64,000 bases of DNA. Source: Anaerolinea sp. Lineage in GTDB: Bacteria; Chloroflexota; Anaerolineae; Anaerolineales; Villigracilaceae. The notes below the pieces were generated by a model, which saw only the letters and a list, made by a program, of their open reading frames with translations, was not told the origin of the DNA and did not search any database. A program made the position numbers and the translations under genes. The stretch is taken from the NCBI GenBank assembly GCA_020723805.1, contig DYID01000009.1, positions 1-64,000 on the forward strand, in the 5' to 3' direction. Positions within the stretch are counted from its first letter, which is position 1. Each line of letters opens with the position of its first letter. Shown here piece by piece: positions 24,579 through 32,899 of the stretch.

Positions 24579-24764
24579 ATGAAAAGGAAACTTTGGACGG
24601 GGGCTTCCACATTGACCTTGGGCACGCTTGCCTGTCAGCCTGTGCTGGCAATCGGCTGGCGGGAGGGGGCGTTGATTTTCCTGCTCATCGTCTTGCTGCT
24701 CGGACCGCCTGTCTATCGGTTTTTGCGCAGGCTGGAAAAAGCACGCGAGCGGATGAAAAAATAA
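24579..24764 (+). CDS. Small membrane protein after hutU
   Basis: This 61-residue protein has a basic start (MKRK), a hydrophobic first segment that could be a signal peptide ending PVLA, a second hydrophobic segment (ALIFLLIVLLLGPPVYRFL) and a highly basic tail (RRLEKARERMKK). It begins four bases after the hutU stop codon, with only a weak ribosome binding site, so translation would depend on coupling. There is no known family. It could be real or an open frame of chance; the clear membrane topology favours a real gene. Confidence 0.5.
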   Translation: MKRKLWTGASTLTLGTLACQPVLAIGWREGALIFLLIVLLLGPPVYRFLRRLEKARERMKK

Positions 24765-24774
24765 CAGATGTTGC

Positions 24775-24832
24775 ATGGGTCACGTTCTCTAACGTGACCG
24801 TCGGCGTAAGAGAACGCTGAATAAGCGTGAAA
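24775..24832. repeat. GAGAACG-type short palindromic repeat
   Basis: GTCACGTTCTCTAACGTGAC is a palindrome-like unit; GTAAGAGAACGC and a further inverted copy follow. It is the same family as the blocks at 1485-1715 and 29000-29185. Confidence 0.55.
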
Positions 24833-24851
24833 GTTTCCGCAACCGCGTGGT

Positions 24852-24884
24852 AACGTCCCGAAGAGAACCTTCGGGACGTTTTGT
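24852..24884 (+). terminator. Terminator upstream of the padR gene
   Basis: AACGTCCCGAAG / CTTCGGGACGTT, a 12-base perfect stem with a five-base loop, is followed by TTGT. Its stem core recurs in the terminator at 51491-51551. Confidence 0.75.
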
Positions 24885-24902
24885 CACCCTATACTTTTGC
24901 TC

Positions 24903-24931
24903 TTGACATACTGTATGATATATAGTATTAT
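24903..24931 (+). promoter_or_regulatory. Consensus promoter with PadR-like operator
   Basis: TTGACA (24903-24908), exactly 17 bases, then TATTAT (24926-24931). The inverted repeat ATACT-N11-AGTAT at 24908-24928 fills the spacer and is a likely autoregulatory PadR site. The downstream gene is padR-like, with the AAGGTGACCT ribosome binding region before its ATG. Confidence 0.75.
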
Positions 24932-24950
24932 ATGAGCCGTAAGGTGACCT

Positions 24951-25283
24951 ATGGAAAACGATGAAATCCTGCAAAACATGTTGTTGGAACTGCGGCGCGG
25001 CGTTCTATCTCTGGCGGTGCTGAGTCAGTTGAGCGAGGAGCAGTACGGCTACTCCCTGCTCAAGGCGCTTTCCGAGCAGGGCATGGAGATTGACCAAAGC
25101 ACGCTCTATCCGCTGCTTCGCCGGCTCGAGTCGCAGGGACTGTTACAGTCCGACTGGCGCATTGTGGACGAAGCCCGTCCGCGCCGGTATTACGTCATCA
25201 GCCCGCAGGGCAAGGCGGTGCTGGCAAAATTGAAAAAGGAATGGTCTGCCATGGCGGAGACCATGAGCAAGATGTTGGCGTAG
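24951..25283 (+). CDS. PadR-family transcription regulator
   Basis: The 110-residue protein has the PadR winged-helix pattern: LRRGVLSLAVLSQLSEEQYGYSLLKAL, then IDQSTLYPLLRRLESQGLL and RRYYVISPQGKAVL. It belongs to the short PadR-s1 group, with one dimerisation helix at the end. PadR proteins repress their own operon and are released by small molecules or envelope stress. It is followed after 31 bases by a HAAS-domain membrane protein, a standard partnership in which the pair controls membrane or transport functions. The promoter at 24903-24931 carries an inverted repeat that probably binds it. Confidence 0.92.
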   Translation: MENDEILQNMLLELRRGVLSLAVLSQLSEEQYGYSLLKALSEQGMEIDQSTLYPLLRRLESQGLLQSDWRIVDEARPRRYYVISPQGKAVLAKLKKEWSAMAETMSKMLA

Positions 25284-25314
25284 TGGACGTTCTCTAACGC
25301 CAAGGAGTATCGAA

Positions 25315-26316
25315 ATGAACCTCATTGATAAATATGTTACCGAAGTCGGCAAACATTTGCCGCGCAGTCAGCGTGCGGATATCGAAAAGGAAATCCGCTC
25401 GACGCTGGAGGATATGCTCGAAGAGCGGGGGCAGGCGTCCCTTAAGGATGAGGCGGCGGTCATCGCCCTGTTGAAGGAATACGGTGAGCCGCGCAAAGTC
25501 GCCGAATCCTATATCGGTCCGCGTTATCTCATCGGTCCGCGTCTCTACCCGACCTTTGAACTGGTCCTCAAAATCGTCATGGCTGTTCTCTTCGCCCTTG
25601 CCCTGGCGGGGCTGGCGTTCAGCCTCTCGCGCTCCAGCCTGACGGGACCTGAACTTCTCAACACGCTTGGACGCTCGGCGCTGGATTTGTTCAGCGGGCT
25701 GATTGCCGCCCTGGGCAACATTGTGCTGGTGTTCGCCATTCTGGAGCGGGTGCTGCCGGCGAAGGAACTCGAGAAGGAAGCGGCGGAATGGAATCCCGCT
25801 GACCTGGCGAAGGAACCTGACCCCGACCGCGTCAGTTTCGGCGAACAGGTTGCGGGCATCTTCTTCCTGACGCTGTTCCTGATTGTCTTCAATGTGTACC
25901 CCAATATCATCGGCATCGGTTTCTTCGATAATAACCGCTGGGTGTTCATCTCACCCATCCTCTCCGAAGCGTTCTTCAGTTACCTGCCGTGGATCAACAT
26001 CCTCATCCTTTTGCAAATCGGCTTCAGCGTATACCTGCTTCGGCAGGGCATGTGGAACACGGGACTGCGGATTGTCAACATCCTCCTTGAAGTGGCGGGG
26101 ATTGCCTTGGCGGTGGTCATGTTGAGAGGTCCCGAACTGGTTGCTCTGAAGGCGGAACAACTGGCTGGCACGCCGCTGGAAGGCTCGGCGCAGTTGTTCA
26201 CCACGCTGGGGAACGTCATCCCCATGCTGGTGCTGACCATCGTCATCATCGTCTCTACGGTGGAGGTGGGGCAGATGGTGTACCGGCTGTTGAGCGCACG
26301 CCCGTTGTCAAGATAA
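25315..26316 (+). CDS. HAAS-domain integral membrane protein
   Basis: The N-terminal part (residues 1-65), LIDKYVTEVGKHLPRSQRADI and LLKEYGEPRKVAESYIG, is a HAAS domain, a cytoplasmic helical domain found almost always next to PadR regulators. At least six hydrophobic segments follow (about residues 85-105, 125-150, 180-205, 220-245, 255-275, 300-320). AAGGAG precedes the ATG. HAAS proteins are thought to relay membrane signals to PadR; the exact activity is unknown. The 31 bases in front of the gene include a GTTCTCTAACGCC copy of the dispersed repeat. A good terminator follows. Confidence 0.88.
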   Translation: MNLIDKYVTEVGKHLPRSQRADIEKEIRSTLEDMLEERGQASLKDEAAVIALLKEYGEPRKVAESYIGPRYLIGPRLYPTFELVLKIVMAVLFALALAGLAFSLSRSSLTGPELLNTLGRSALDLFSGLIAALGNIVLVFAILERVLPAKELEKEAAEWNPADLAKEPDPDRVSFGEQVAGIFFLTLFLIVFNVYPNIIGIGFFDNNRWVFISPILSEAFFSYLPWINILILLQIGFSVYLLRQGMWNTGLRIVNILLEVAGIALAVVMLRGPELVALKAEQLAGTPLEGSAQLFTTLGNVIPMLVLTIVIIVSTVEVGQMVYRLLSARPLSR

Positions 26317-26334
26317 GTGCAGCCGCCTGAAACG

Positions 26335-26370
26335 CGAACCCCGGCACAAATTTGCGCCGGGGTTCGTTGT
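26335..26370 (+). terminator. Terminator after the HAAS gene
   Basis: CGAACCCCGGC / GCCGGGGTTCG, an 11-base perfect stem with a ten-base loop, is followed by TTGTT. Confidence 0.82.
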
Positions 26371-26462
26371 TAATCATACCGAGAAATCTGCCGGTGACAA
26401 ACGACACTTGAAGCCGAACTTATTCCCGGCAATAATGATTTTGGGAAGGGAAGAGTGCATTC

Positions 26463-27521
26463 ATGAAGAAAATTGTCTGTTTCATCGTTGTTACGATTAC
26501 ATTATTGATCGCCGCGTGCGGAACCAGCCCTGCAACGGAGACCCCAACGACTGTTCCTCCCGTCCAAACCTCGGTCAGTCCAACAGCCGTCATGGCAGCG
26601 GTAATGAAAATTCCCCCAACAAAGGCAGCGACCGCTACAGCTAAACCCATTTTGATTCCCACACAGACTTCGTTCCAACTGCTGTTATCCACGCCAACCC
26701 CTCTGCCGGGCTGGAACACCTATGTCAACGATTATCTCGGCTATCAAATCAGCTATCCGCCTTCAATGAAAGTCCACGCCGAGGGGTGGATTTCCTTCTA
26801 TACGGATGAAACCATCCCGCCGGGGTTTACCTTTGATGAGTATTTTACATATCTCGAGAAAATATTGCCGGACCAACTTTGTGTGTGGGTCGAATCAGAT
26901 GTGGGCACGGTCACCATCGCACCGCCCAGTGAATCGATTGGGCGTTTTGTCTCCCCCTGTCCTGGCATGGGGATTGGGGAACAGTATGGCTTTGAAGATG
27001 CCTCCCAGTCTTTTCTCGTAAACGGCAGGGAACTTCAAATTTCCGGCAAAAAACTCTATCTGGAAAGCACCGGGGAACTAGACAGCGAATTCTACATGTT
27101 CAATCTCGACAACGGCTTTCGAATCACCTTCATCAGCGGACCGGCAAAGGAACAGCCGCTCGAAATCTATCCCGAAAAAATGGATTTGTTGAAACGCGTC
27201 CTTTCTACCCTTACCTGGATCCGCATCCCCGACCTGACCATCCCAGGAACCACCTGCGCTGGGAAATATACCCAACTGTTGCCAGGCGTCTGGGCGCAGG
27301 TTGCGCCGGGCGACCCGAACCGCGTCCGTTCCACACCAAGCAGGTCGGCAGATGTCATCGGGCAGCTTTATCCGGGAACGGCTTCACTCGTGGTGGAAGG
27401 TCCCATCTGCGCGGACGGGTTGGTCTTCTGGCGGGTGGAGAACTCCACCATCCCCGGCGGCTCCGGTTGGACTGCCGAGGGCGATGGCAGGGAATATTGG
27501 CTGGAGCCGTACGAGCAATAG
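26463..27521 (+). CDS. SH3-tailed lipoprotein, paralog 1
   Basis: MKKIVCFIVVTITLLIAAC is a lipoprotein signal. A Thr/Pro-rich spacer follows to about residue 80, then a 180-residue domain beginning YVNDYLGYQISYPPSMKV, a motif seen in PsbP/DUF1795-like proteins. The last 80 residues (GDPNRVRSTPSRSADVIGQL, SGWTAEGDGREYWLEPY) form a bacterial SH3 domain of the type that binds cell-wall glycans or peptides. That tail is shared with the next gene, eight bases downstream, at both protein and DNA level. The start at 26463 has GGAAGGGAAGAG upstream. The role is probably at the cell surface; no enzyme motif is seen. Confidence 0.82.
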   Translation: MKKIVCFIVVTITLLIAACGTSPATETPTTVPPVQTSVSPTAVMAAVMKIPPTKAATATAKPILIPTQTSFQLLLSTPTPLPGWNTYVNDYLGYQISYPPSMKVHAEGWISFYTDETIPPGFTFDEYFTYLEKILPDQLCVWVESDVGTVTIAPPSESIGRFVSPCPGMGIGEQYGFEDASQSFLVNGRELQISGKKLYLESTGELDSEFYMFNLDNGFRITFISGPAKEQPLEIYPEKMDLLKRVLSTLTWIRIPDLTIPGTTCAGKYTQLLPGVWAQVAPGDPNRVRSTPSRSADVIGQLYPGTASLVVEGPICADGLVFWRVENSTIPGGSGWTAEGDGREYWLEPYEQ

Positions 27522-27529
27522 AGGTCGCG

Positions 27530-28915
27530 ATGAAAACAGTATTTTTCCGATTAATCGGTCTGAATTTGCTGTTTGTCATGACTACCTCTGCCTGTGGCTC
27601 TGCCGCTTCAGTGGATGTGTCGTCTCTTACACAAACATCTGTACCGACGGCAATATCCACGCGCACAGCAACACCCATTCCATCCACGCCGACTCATGCA
27701 CCCGCTGTCAGATCGACATTAATATCCGAATCGTTGCCAGTTACGCCTGCTCAGGCTTTACCCACCAAAAAATCGACTTCATTGTCTAATAACTTAATTA
27801 TCGTCTTCACTGTTGATGCTGAAAATGGTTATATCTATTACGCGGTGAATGGAGATGGAACGAACCTGGTGCAATTGGCGCAGTCATACGATGATCCTTA
27901 TTTATCTTTGTCATTCAACGGAAAGAGGATCGCCTATGTCTACGACTACCGCCGCATAGCGATACTCAATACCGATGGCACCGGCCGGCTTGAACCAAAG
28001 ACCAAGGGTGATATCATCGAATCACCAGCGCTATCCCCCGATGGTGAGTGGGTGGCTTACATGTCCGATCTTGAGGGCAGACACAACATCAATGTTCAAT
28101 GGCGGGATTTTGATATTGTAGTGAGCAGGATTGATGGGTTATCCTCATCCATCCTCGTACAAAACAAATATAACAATAAATTCCCCGCTTGGTCTCCAGA
28201 TGGAACCGAAATTGCATACCTCACCGAGGCTTTTGTAGATGGAAAACTCGTTGTTACTGCAAACATCATTACAGTGGCAGACAGGCAGATCCGCAAAATC
28301 CAAGAGTTTCATGGAGGCTGGAGTCGGGGGCTGAGTTGGTCACCAGATGGCAGATACCTGGCAGTTGTCACAGAGAAGGATATATATATCATCCTTTCCA
28401 ATGGAAAGGGAACAGTGCAATGGATCGAGAGTATTGATCCCCTGTCCGATGCGGCTTGGATGCCTGACAGTCGCCATCTGGTCTTTGCTGAGTTTATCTG
28501 TGAATCGCGCTGCAATCATGTTCTAAAGGTTGCAGATTTGGTAACAGGTAATGTTGCGTTGTTTGAAACGGCTGCTATTGGGGTTTTAGACACACGCCAG
28601 GTCCGGGCAGTCAGGTGGTCTCTGCCAGTAAAGAATACAAATATCCCCGATTGTTCCAGCGGCTGGAGTCGTCTGCAGATTGGCGGTTATGCCATCGTCT
28701 CTCCCGGCGACTCGAATCGGCTCCGTTCTGAACCAAGCAAAACTGCCGAAGTTATTGGACAACTTTCTCCAGGCACGGTCGTCAAAATTCTCGAAGGTCC
28801 CGTCTGCGCGGATGGACTGGTCTTCTGGAAAGTCGAGAATTCCACCATACCTAGCAGCTCCGGCTGGACCGCTGAAGGCGACGGCAAGGAATATTGGCTG
28901 GAGCCGTACAAATAA
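27530..28915 (+). CDS. SH3-tailed lipoprotein, paralog 2, with beta-propeller
   Basis: ATG 27530 (GAGGTCGCG upstream) gives a signal peptide with lipobox-like SAC. After a Thr/Pro-rich spacer come TolB-like propeller repeats with the pattern SPDGxxxAY (SPDGEWVAYMSDLEG, SPDGTEIAYLTEAF, SPDGRYLAVVTEKD). The C-terminal 80 residues are an SH3 domain nearly the same as in the preceding protein (GDSNRLRSEPSKTAEVIGQL, SGWTAEGDGKEYWLEPYK). The two genes form a unit. The shared tail with different middle domains points to domain shuffling after duplication. It is a likely surface protein with unknown ligands. Confidence 0.85.
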   Translation: MKTVFFRLIGLNLLFVMTTSACGSAASVDVSSLTQTSVPTAISTRTATPIPSTPTHAPAVRSTLISESLPVTPAQALPTKKSTSLSNNLIIVFTVDAENGYIYYAVNGDGTNLVQLAQSYDDPYLSLSFNGKRIAYVYDYRRIAILNTDGTGRLEPKTKGDIIESPALSPDGEWVAYMSDLEGRHNINVQWRDFDIVVSRIDGLSSSILVQNKYNNKFPAWSPDGTEIAYLTEAFVDGKLVVTANIITVADRQIRKIQEFHGGWSRGLSWSPDGRYLAVVTEKDIYIILSNGKGTVQWIESIDPLSDAAWMPDSRHLVFAEFICESRCNHVLKVADLVTGNVALFETAAIGVLDTRQVRAVRWSLPVKNTNIPDCSSGWSRLQIGGYAIVSPGDSNRLRSEPSKTAEVIGQLSPGTVVKILEGPVCADGLVFWKVENSTIPSSSGWTAEGDGKEYWLEPYK

Positions 28916-28984
28916 AAAAGATGTAATTGAATGTGAAATGATGGAGAACGTTTCTTACACAGCATTGCTATGTATTCGATTGTA

Positions 28985-29190
28985 ATTCGTTAGAAATTCT
29001 TGCACGGACTCGGCGTTCTCTTACGCTAGGGAAAGTTAGAGAGTGTCTAAAAACTGATATCTTGCGTAAGCGACGGTCTCCCTTGGCACCGCCAAGGCAG
29101 GTGTAACGCCGCTGGATGCGCAAGAGAGCGCATCATACGCATTTTCGGAGCAATGGAAATCTCTTTTCAGGCACTTTCTTAGAAAACATT
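28985..29190. repeat. GAGAGCG-type repeat block
   Basis: This part of the 307-base gap (28916-29222) contains GGCGTTCTCTTACGC, GTTAGAGAGTGTC and GGATGCGCAAGAGAGCGCAT. The segment at 29060-29150 is an inverted relative of 1545-1605. No gene is visible between the two flanking genes. Confidence 0.62.
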
Positions 29191-29222
29191 CCCTACACGT
29201 AAAATCTATTTCGAACGACTCC

Positions 29223-29477
29223 TTAGAACGCAATGGACATTTTGCCAAAGACAAACATGGCTAACATGCCGAGCAGAAGGACGGTGAACATCAGCATGAC
29301 GGAAAGGACAAAGCGCTGAGGCGCCGTCATGCCGAGAAACTTGCCCTGCCGCCGCTTTTTCGACGCAGGTTTGGCGAGAGGCGTCTCTGTTTTCCCAGCC
29401 TCTTCGAAGAGCGTATCCTGTTTTTGGTCTTCCTCGTAAAAAGCATCGTCGGCAAGGTCGCGCAGGTTATCGAACAT
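29223..29477 (-). CDS. Small membrane protein, last gene of the rho operon
   Basis: The 84-residue protein has an acidic N-terminal half (DLADDAFYEEDQKQD), a basic stretch (SKKRRQGK) and one membrane helix near the C-terminus (VLSVMLMFTVLLLGMLAMFVF). It lies 23 bases downstream of birA and is probably the last gene of the leftward unit rho - M23 - birA. No family is recognised. The topology suggests a single-span protein with a long cytoplasmic N-terminus. Confidence 0.7.
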   Translation of the reverse strand: MFDNLRDLADDAFYEEDQKQDTLFEEAGKTETPLAKPASKKRRQGKFLGMTAPQRFVLSVMLMFTVLLLGMLAMFVFGKMSIAF

Positions 29478-29500
29478 GGTTTACCTCGGCGCAGAGTATA

Positions 29501-30280
29501 TCATGCGAACAGCCGCAGGCGCACATCCCCGAAACGTACTGGAATGATTTTGCCATTGTCATCGCGGATTTTCAAACTGCCATCCGACTCCAGCCCAATC
29601 ACTTTGCCGGCGACGGATTTTTCGCCTCCCAACTCCACCCGCACCTGCCTGCCATAGTAAGCCAGTTTCTTCTCCCATGCCGAGAGGAACGAATCCGTGC
29701 CCATGTGCGGGCGCAGGGCAATAATGTTGGCAAGAATGGCGTGCAGGAGGACATTGCGGTCGGGGAGGTAGCCAAGCACGTGTTCCAGGCTGGTGGCGGG
29801 GAAGTTCAAAATGTCGGTGGCGGGGACCGCGCCTTTTGCTACATTGACTCCCACGCCAATAACGATGCTTTGCACTTCGTCTTCCAGCCAGGCGGCTTCA
29901 ATTAGGATGCCTGCCACTTTGCGTCCGTTCAAGAGAATATCATTGGGCCACTTGATTTGCGGATCCAGCCCGAGCGTTTGCAAAACGTCCGAAAGGGCGA
30001 GCGCCGCGAGTCCCACGGTTCGGGGAAGAAGCGGTTTTTCGGCAAAAGTGGGACGCAGGATCAGGCTGAACGCCAGCGCCGTCCGCGGCGGGGTGAACCA
30101 GCGGCGGTCCAGTCTGCCGCGTCCCAGGGTTTGTTCCTCTGCAACGACCAGCGAGAGGTCTTTGGCGCCCTGCTTCGCCCAAGTCAGCGCTTCATCGTTG
30201 GTGGAGCCGATGGAATCGAAATAGCGGATTGCGCCCAGGTTGAGGTTGGCAAGCGCCGATTCGAGTTCCTGTTGATTCAT
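29501..30280 (-). CDS. birA: Biotin-[acetyl-CoA-carboxylase] ligase
   Basis: The catalytic signature GRGRLDRRW, the start SIGSTNDEALTWA and KWPNDILLNGRKVAGILIEA are all present. The enzyme makes biotinyl-AMP and transfers biotin to a Lys of acyl-CoA carboxylase subunits. The start at 30280 is chosen because the longer frame to 30424 overlaps the end of the peptidase gene and adds no conserved sequence. At 259 residues it has no N-terminal DNA-binding helix-turn-helix, so it should be a monofunctional ligase and not a repressor of biotin genes. It follows the M23 gene after 14 bases. Confidence 0.94.
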   Translation of the reverse strand: MNQQELESALANLNLGAIRYFDSIGSTNDEALTWAKQGAKDLSLVVAEEQTLGRGRLDRRWFTPPRTALAFSLILRPTFAEKPLLPRTVGLAALALSDVLQTLGLDPQIKWPNDILLNGRKVAGILIEAAWLEDEVQSIVIGVGVNVAKGAVPATDILNFPATSLEHVLGYLPDRNVLLHAILANIIALRPHMGTDSFLSAWEKKLAYYGRQVRVELGGEKSVAGKVIGLESDGSLKIRDDNGKIIPVRFGDVRLRLFA

Positions 30281-30294
30281 CGCCGCACGTCCAA

Positions 30295-31353
30295 TTATGG
30301 CAGTACAAACCACGGATTGATAAAGCCGCCGCCCTGCCGCACCTCGAAGTGCAGATGCGCTCCCTGCGAGTTGCCGGTGTTGCCTGCCGAGCCGATCCAC
30401 TGCCCCGCATACACACTCTGACACACGCCTACGCCAATGACGCTCAAGTGGGCATAGACGGTGGAGTAGCCGTTGCCGTGGTCTATTTGAATCACGTTGC
30501 CGTAGCCGTAGTTCCAGCCGCCCGCCGCCATGGTAACCACGCCGCTGTCCGCCGCATAGACCGGAGCGCCTTCGCCGGCGGCAATGTCAATGCCCAAGTG
30601 ACCGGACCAGTAATCGTTGCCGGAGAGGAAGTGATTATCGGCGGGCCAGACGAACGCTCCGCTGCCCACTGCGCCGTTGGGACACGCGCTCTGACTGGTC
30701 GAAGAAGTACCAGAGGCTCCCTTCGCAATCGTAGGCACCAGCCATTGAACGAATTCGCGTTCGCCGCCGGGGATCATCACCCATGTGCCGGAGGCGATCT
30801 TGGGGTCGGTCAGGTCAATGTCGTTGCCGGGGAAGTTGAGGATGTCTTCGACGTTCGCCTTGAATTCGTTTGCCACCGATTCGAGCGTGTCGGTTTCCTT
30901 CCACTGGTAGAAGATGCCGTCAGTGGGAGGGATACGCAAGACCTGCCCGGGTTTCAAACTGTGGGGATCATCCTGCAACACGTCATAGTTCGCCCACAGG
31001 ACGGTTTCGGGCTTCACTTTGAATTTTTCGGCAATGGCAAAAATCGAGTCGCCGCGCACCACGCGATATTCGACCGGCTTGTAACGCGGCTTATCGGCGG
31101 GGGTGTTGGTCTTGAGTTGGATGTCTCTGGAGATGGATGTAAACGCTTCAGGACCGCCCAAGGCTGGCATTGCCACCTTGGGCGGATTCTCGTCTGGAGC
31201 CGCAGTGGGCACGGGCGCGGAAGCCTGCACCACATTGGTGGACTTCTTCCATGCCAACGCGCCAAAGAGAATCCCTGCCACGAGGGCAAGGGTCACCAGC
31301 CAACTGAGGATGTTGAAAACGTTATTTTTGAAGAATAAACCGAGTTTTGTCAT
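30295..31353 (-). CDS. LysM and M23 peptidase, membrane-anchored
   Basis: An N-terminal transmembrane helix (about residues 15-33) is followed by a linker, one clear LysM motif (YRVVRGDSIFAIAEKFKVKP) and a second LysM-like region, then an M23 (LytM) domain. Zinc ligands are visible in HLGIDIAAGEG and HLHFEVR, and YSTVYAHLS is the usual middle motif. M23 enzymes cut peptidoglycan cross-bridges or activate other hydrolases; LysM binds glycan chains. It is placed outside the membrane by the single N-terminal helix. It lies 26 bases after rho and before birA, a mixed housekeeping operon. The window has a second M23 protein at 45.6-46.7 kb. Confidence 0.92.
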   Translation of the reverse strand: MTKLGLFFKNNVFNILSWLVTLALVAGILFGALAWKKSTNVVQASAPVPTAAPDENPPKVAMPALGGPEAFTSISRDIQLKTNTPADKPRYKPVEYRVVRGDSIFAIAEKFKVKPETVLWANYDVLQDDPHSLKPGQVLRIPPTDGIFYQWKETDTLESVANEFKANVEDILNFPGNDIDLTDPKIASGTWVMIPGGEREFVQWLVPTIAKGASGTSSTSQSACPNGAVGSGAFVWPADNHFLSGNDYWSGHLGIDIAAGEGAPVYAADSGVVTMAAGGWNYGYGNVIQIDHGNGYSTVYAHLSVIGVGVCQSVYAGQWIGSAGNTGNSQGAHLHFEVRQGGGFINPWFVLP

Positions 31354-31379
31354 TCAAACTTTGATGCCGGCGACGAGTG

Positions 31380-32657
31380 TTAGTCGTCTCTGCCAAGATT
31401 TTCGAGGAATTCCTGATTGTTGCGGGCGCGGCTGAGGCGGGTGATGATTGCCTCGGTGGCGACCGCCGGGTCCATGCCTGCGCCCTGCGGCGGGGGCGAA
31501 ATCATTTGGATGTACATGCGGCGCATCAGCCAAACGCGCTGGAGCAGGTCGGGTCCCAGGAGCAGGTCTTCGCGGCGGGTGGAGGAGCGTTCGATGTCCA
31601 CTGCCGGGAAGATGCGGCGTTCCTGCAGGCGGCGCGAGAGGTGCAGTTCCATGTTGCCGGTGCCTTTGAATTCTTCGTACACCACGTCGTCCAGGCGGGA
31701 GCCTGTGTCCACGAGACAGGTGGCGATGATGGTGAGTGAGCCGCCTTCTTCGATGTTGCGCGCCGCGCCAAAGAAACGTTTGGGCGGGTAAAGTGCCGAG
31801 GGATCCATACCGCCGGAGAGCGTGCGCCCGGATGGGTTGACAACCAGGTTATACGCGCGCGCCAGACGGGTGATCGAGTCCATCAAGATTACCACGTGGC
31901 GTCCGATCTCCACCAGTCTCTTAGCGCGCTCTAAGGCGAGTTCCGCCGTGCGGACGTGTGAAGTGACCGGCTCATCGAACGTGGAAGCGACCACTTCGGC
32001 GTCCACCGAGCGGTCCATGTCGGTCACTTCTTCGGGGCGTTCGCCGATGAGGGCTACGATAAGATGCACATCGGGATATTTGGTTGAAATGGAGTTGGCA
32101 ATCTGCTTGAGGATGGTGGTTTTTCCCGCTTTGGGAGGTGAGACAATCAATCCGCGTTGACCGCGCCCGATGGGAGCGATGAGGTTGATCAGGCGCGGGG
32201 CGAGGGTGTCGTGGTCGGTTTCGAGGTCGAAGCGTTTATCGGGAAAGATCGGGGTGAGGTTTTCGAATACAGGTCTGCGGGATGCTTCTTCGGGGTCCAG
32301 CCCATTGATCGATTCTACTTTCAATAATCCATAATGCCGTTCGCTTTCGCGGGGTGGGCGTACCTGCCCAATGACGAGATCGCCTGCCCTGAGGTCGTGC
32401 CTTCGCAACTGCGCCTGCGAGACATACACATCCTGGTCGCTGATGCGGTAGTTGGTTGCCCGCAGGAAGCCGATGCCCTCGCTCATAATCTCGAGAATGC
32501 CGCCGCGCAGTTCGATGCCTTCCCTCTGCGCTTCCGCCTCGCGGATTGCCATGGCGAGGGTTTCTTTCTTGAGGCGGTTGGCATTGGGGATGTTGAGCGC
32601 CTTTGCCATACTGCGCAGTTTGGTAAGGGGTTCGTTTTCCAGTTCTAGTATTTTCAT
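31380..32657 (-). CDS. rho: Transcription termination factor Rho
   Basis: The protein has a short N-terminal helical domain, an RNA-binding cold-shock-like domain (GILEIMSEGIGFLRATNYR), Walker A SPPKAGKTT, Walker B-type VVILMDSITRLARAYN, the Q/R-loop region and the conserved DTGSRLDDVVYEEFKGTGN. It is a hexameric RNA translocase that ends transcription of untranslated RNA. The length of 425 residues is normal, without the long insertion seen in actinobacterial Rho. It is the first gene of a leftward unit and has an unusually good promoter and a structured leader of about 200 bases, which would allow autoregulation as known for rho in other bacteria. Confidence 0.97.
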   Translation of the reverse strand: MKILELENEPLTKLRSMAKALNIPNANRLKKETLAMAIREAEAQREGIELRGGILEIMSEGIGFLRATNYRISDQDVYVSQAQLRRHDLRAGDLVIGQVRPPRESERHYGLLKVESINGLDPEEASRRPVFENLTPIFPDKRFDLETDHDTLAPRLINLIAPIGRGQRGLIVSPPKAGKTTILKQIANSISTKYPDVHLIVALIGERPEEVTDMDRSVDAEVVASTFDEPVTSHVRTAELALERAKRLVEIGRHVVILMDSITRLARAYNLVVNPSGRTLSGGMDPSALYPPKRFFGAARNIEEGGSLTIIATCLVDTGSRLDDVVYEEFKGTGNMELHLSRRLQERRIFPAVDIERSSTRREDLLLGPDLLQRVWLMRRMYIQMISPPPQGAGMDPAVATEAIITRLSRARNNQEFLENLGRDD

Positions 32658-32890
32658 GTTATTTCTCTTTGAATGGGATGATGGATGACAGGATTAACCG
32701 CCCCAATACCTGTAGACAGGTTGGGGACGCCCTTGGTCTTTATTGGTGATGAGGGATTGGGTATTCTATCAAGTTTGTTTCACGCGCCGCCCGTGCGGGG
32801 TAAATCGCCTTGAACGGATTGCGCAATTCGAAAATGATCAATCAACGGGGGAAGTGTCCGTATTATAGCACTTTCGACGATGCCGGGCAA
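32658..32890 (-). promoter_or_regulatory. rho promoter and structured leader
   Basis: On the minus strand TTGCCC (32885-32890), 17 bases, then TATAAT (32862-32867). The transcript would start near 32855, giving a leader of about 200 bases. The leader contains a strong hairpin at 32701-32726 (CCCCAA-x-ACCTG / CAGGT-TTGGGG) and a G/C-rich stretch. Confidence 0.75.
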
Positions 32891-32899
32891 GAAAACGGC

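Noticed and set aside
22907-24625. 572-codon minus-strand frame opposite hutU
   Set aside because: It is longer than hutU itself, but is a codon-bias shadow; all urocanate hydratase motifs are on the plus strand.
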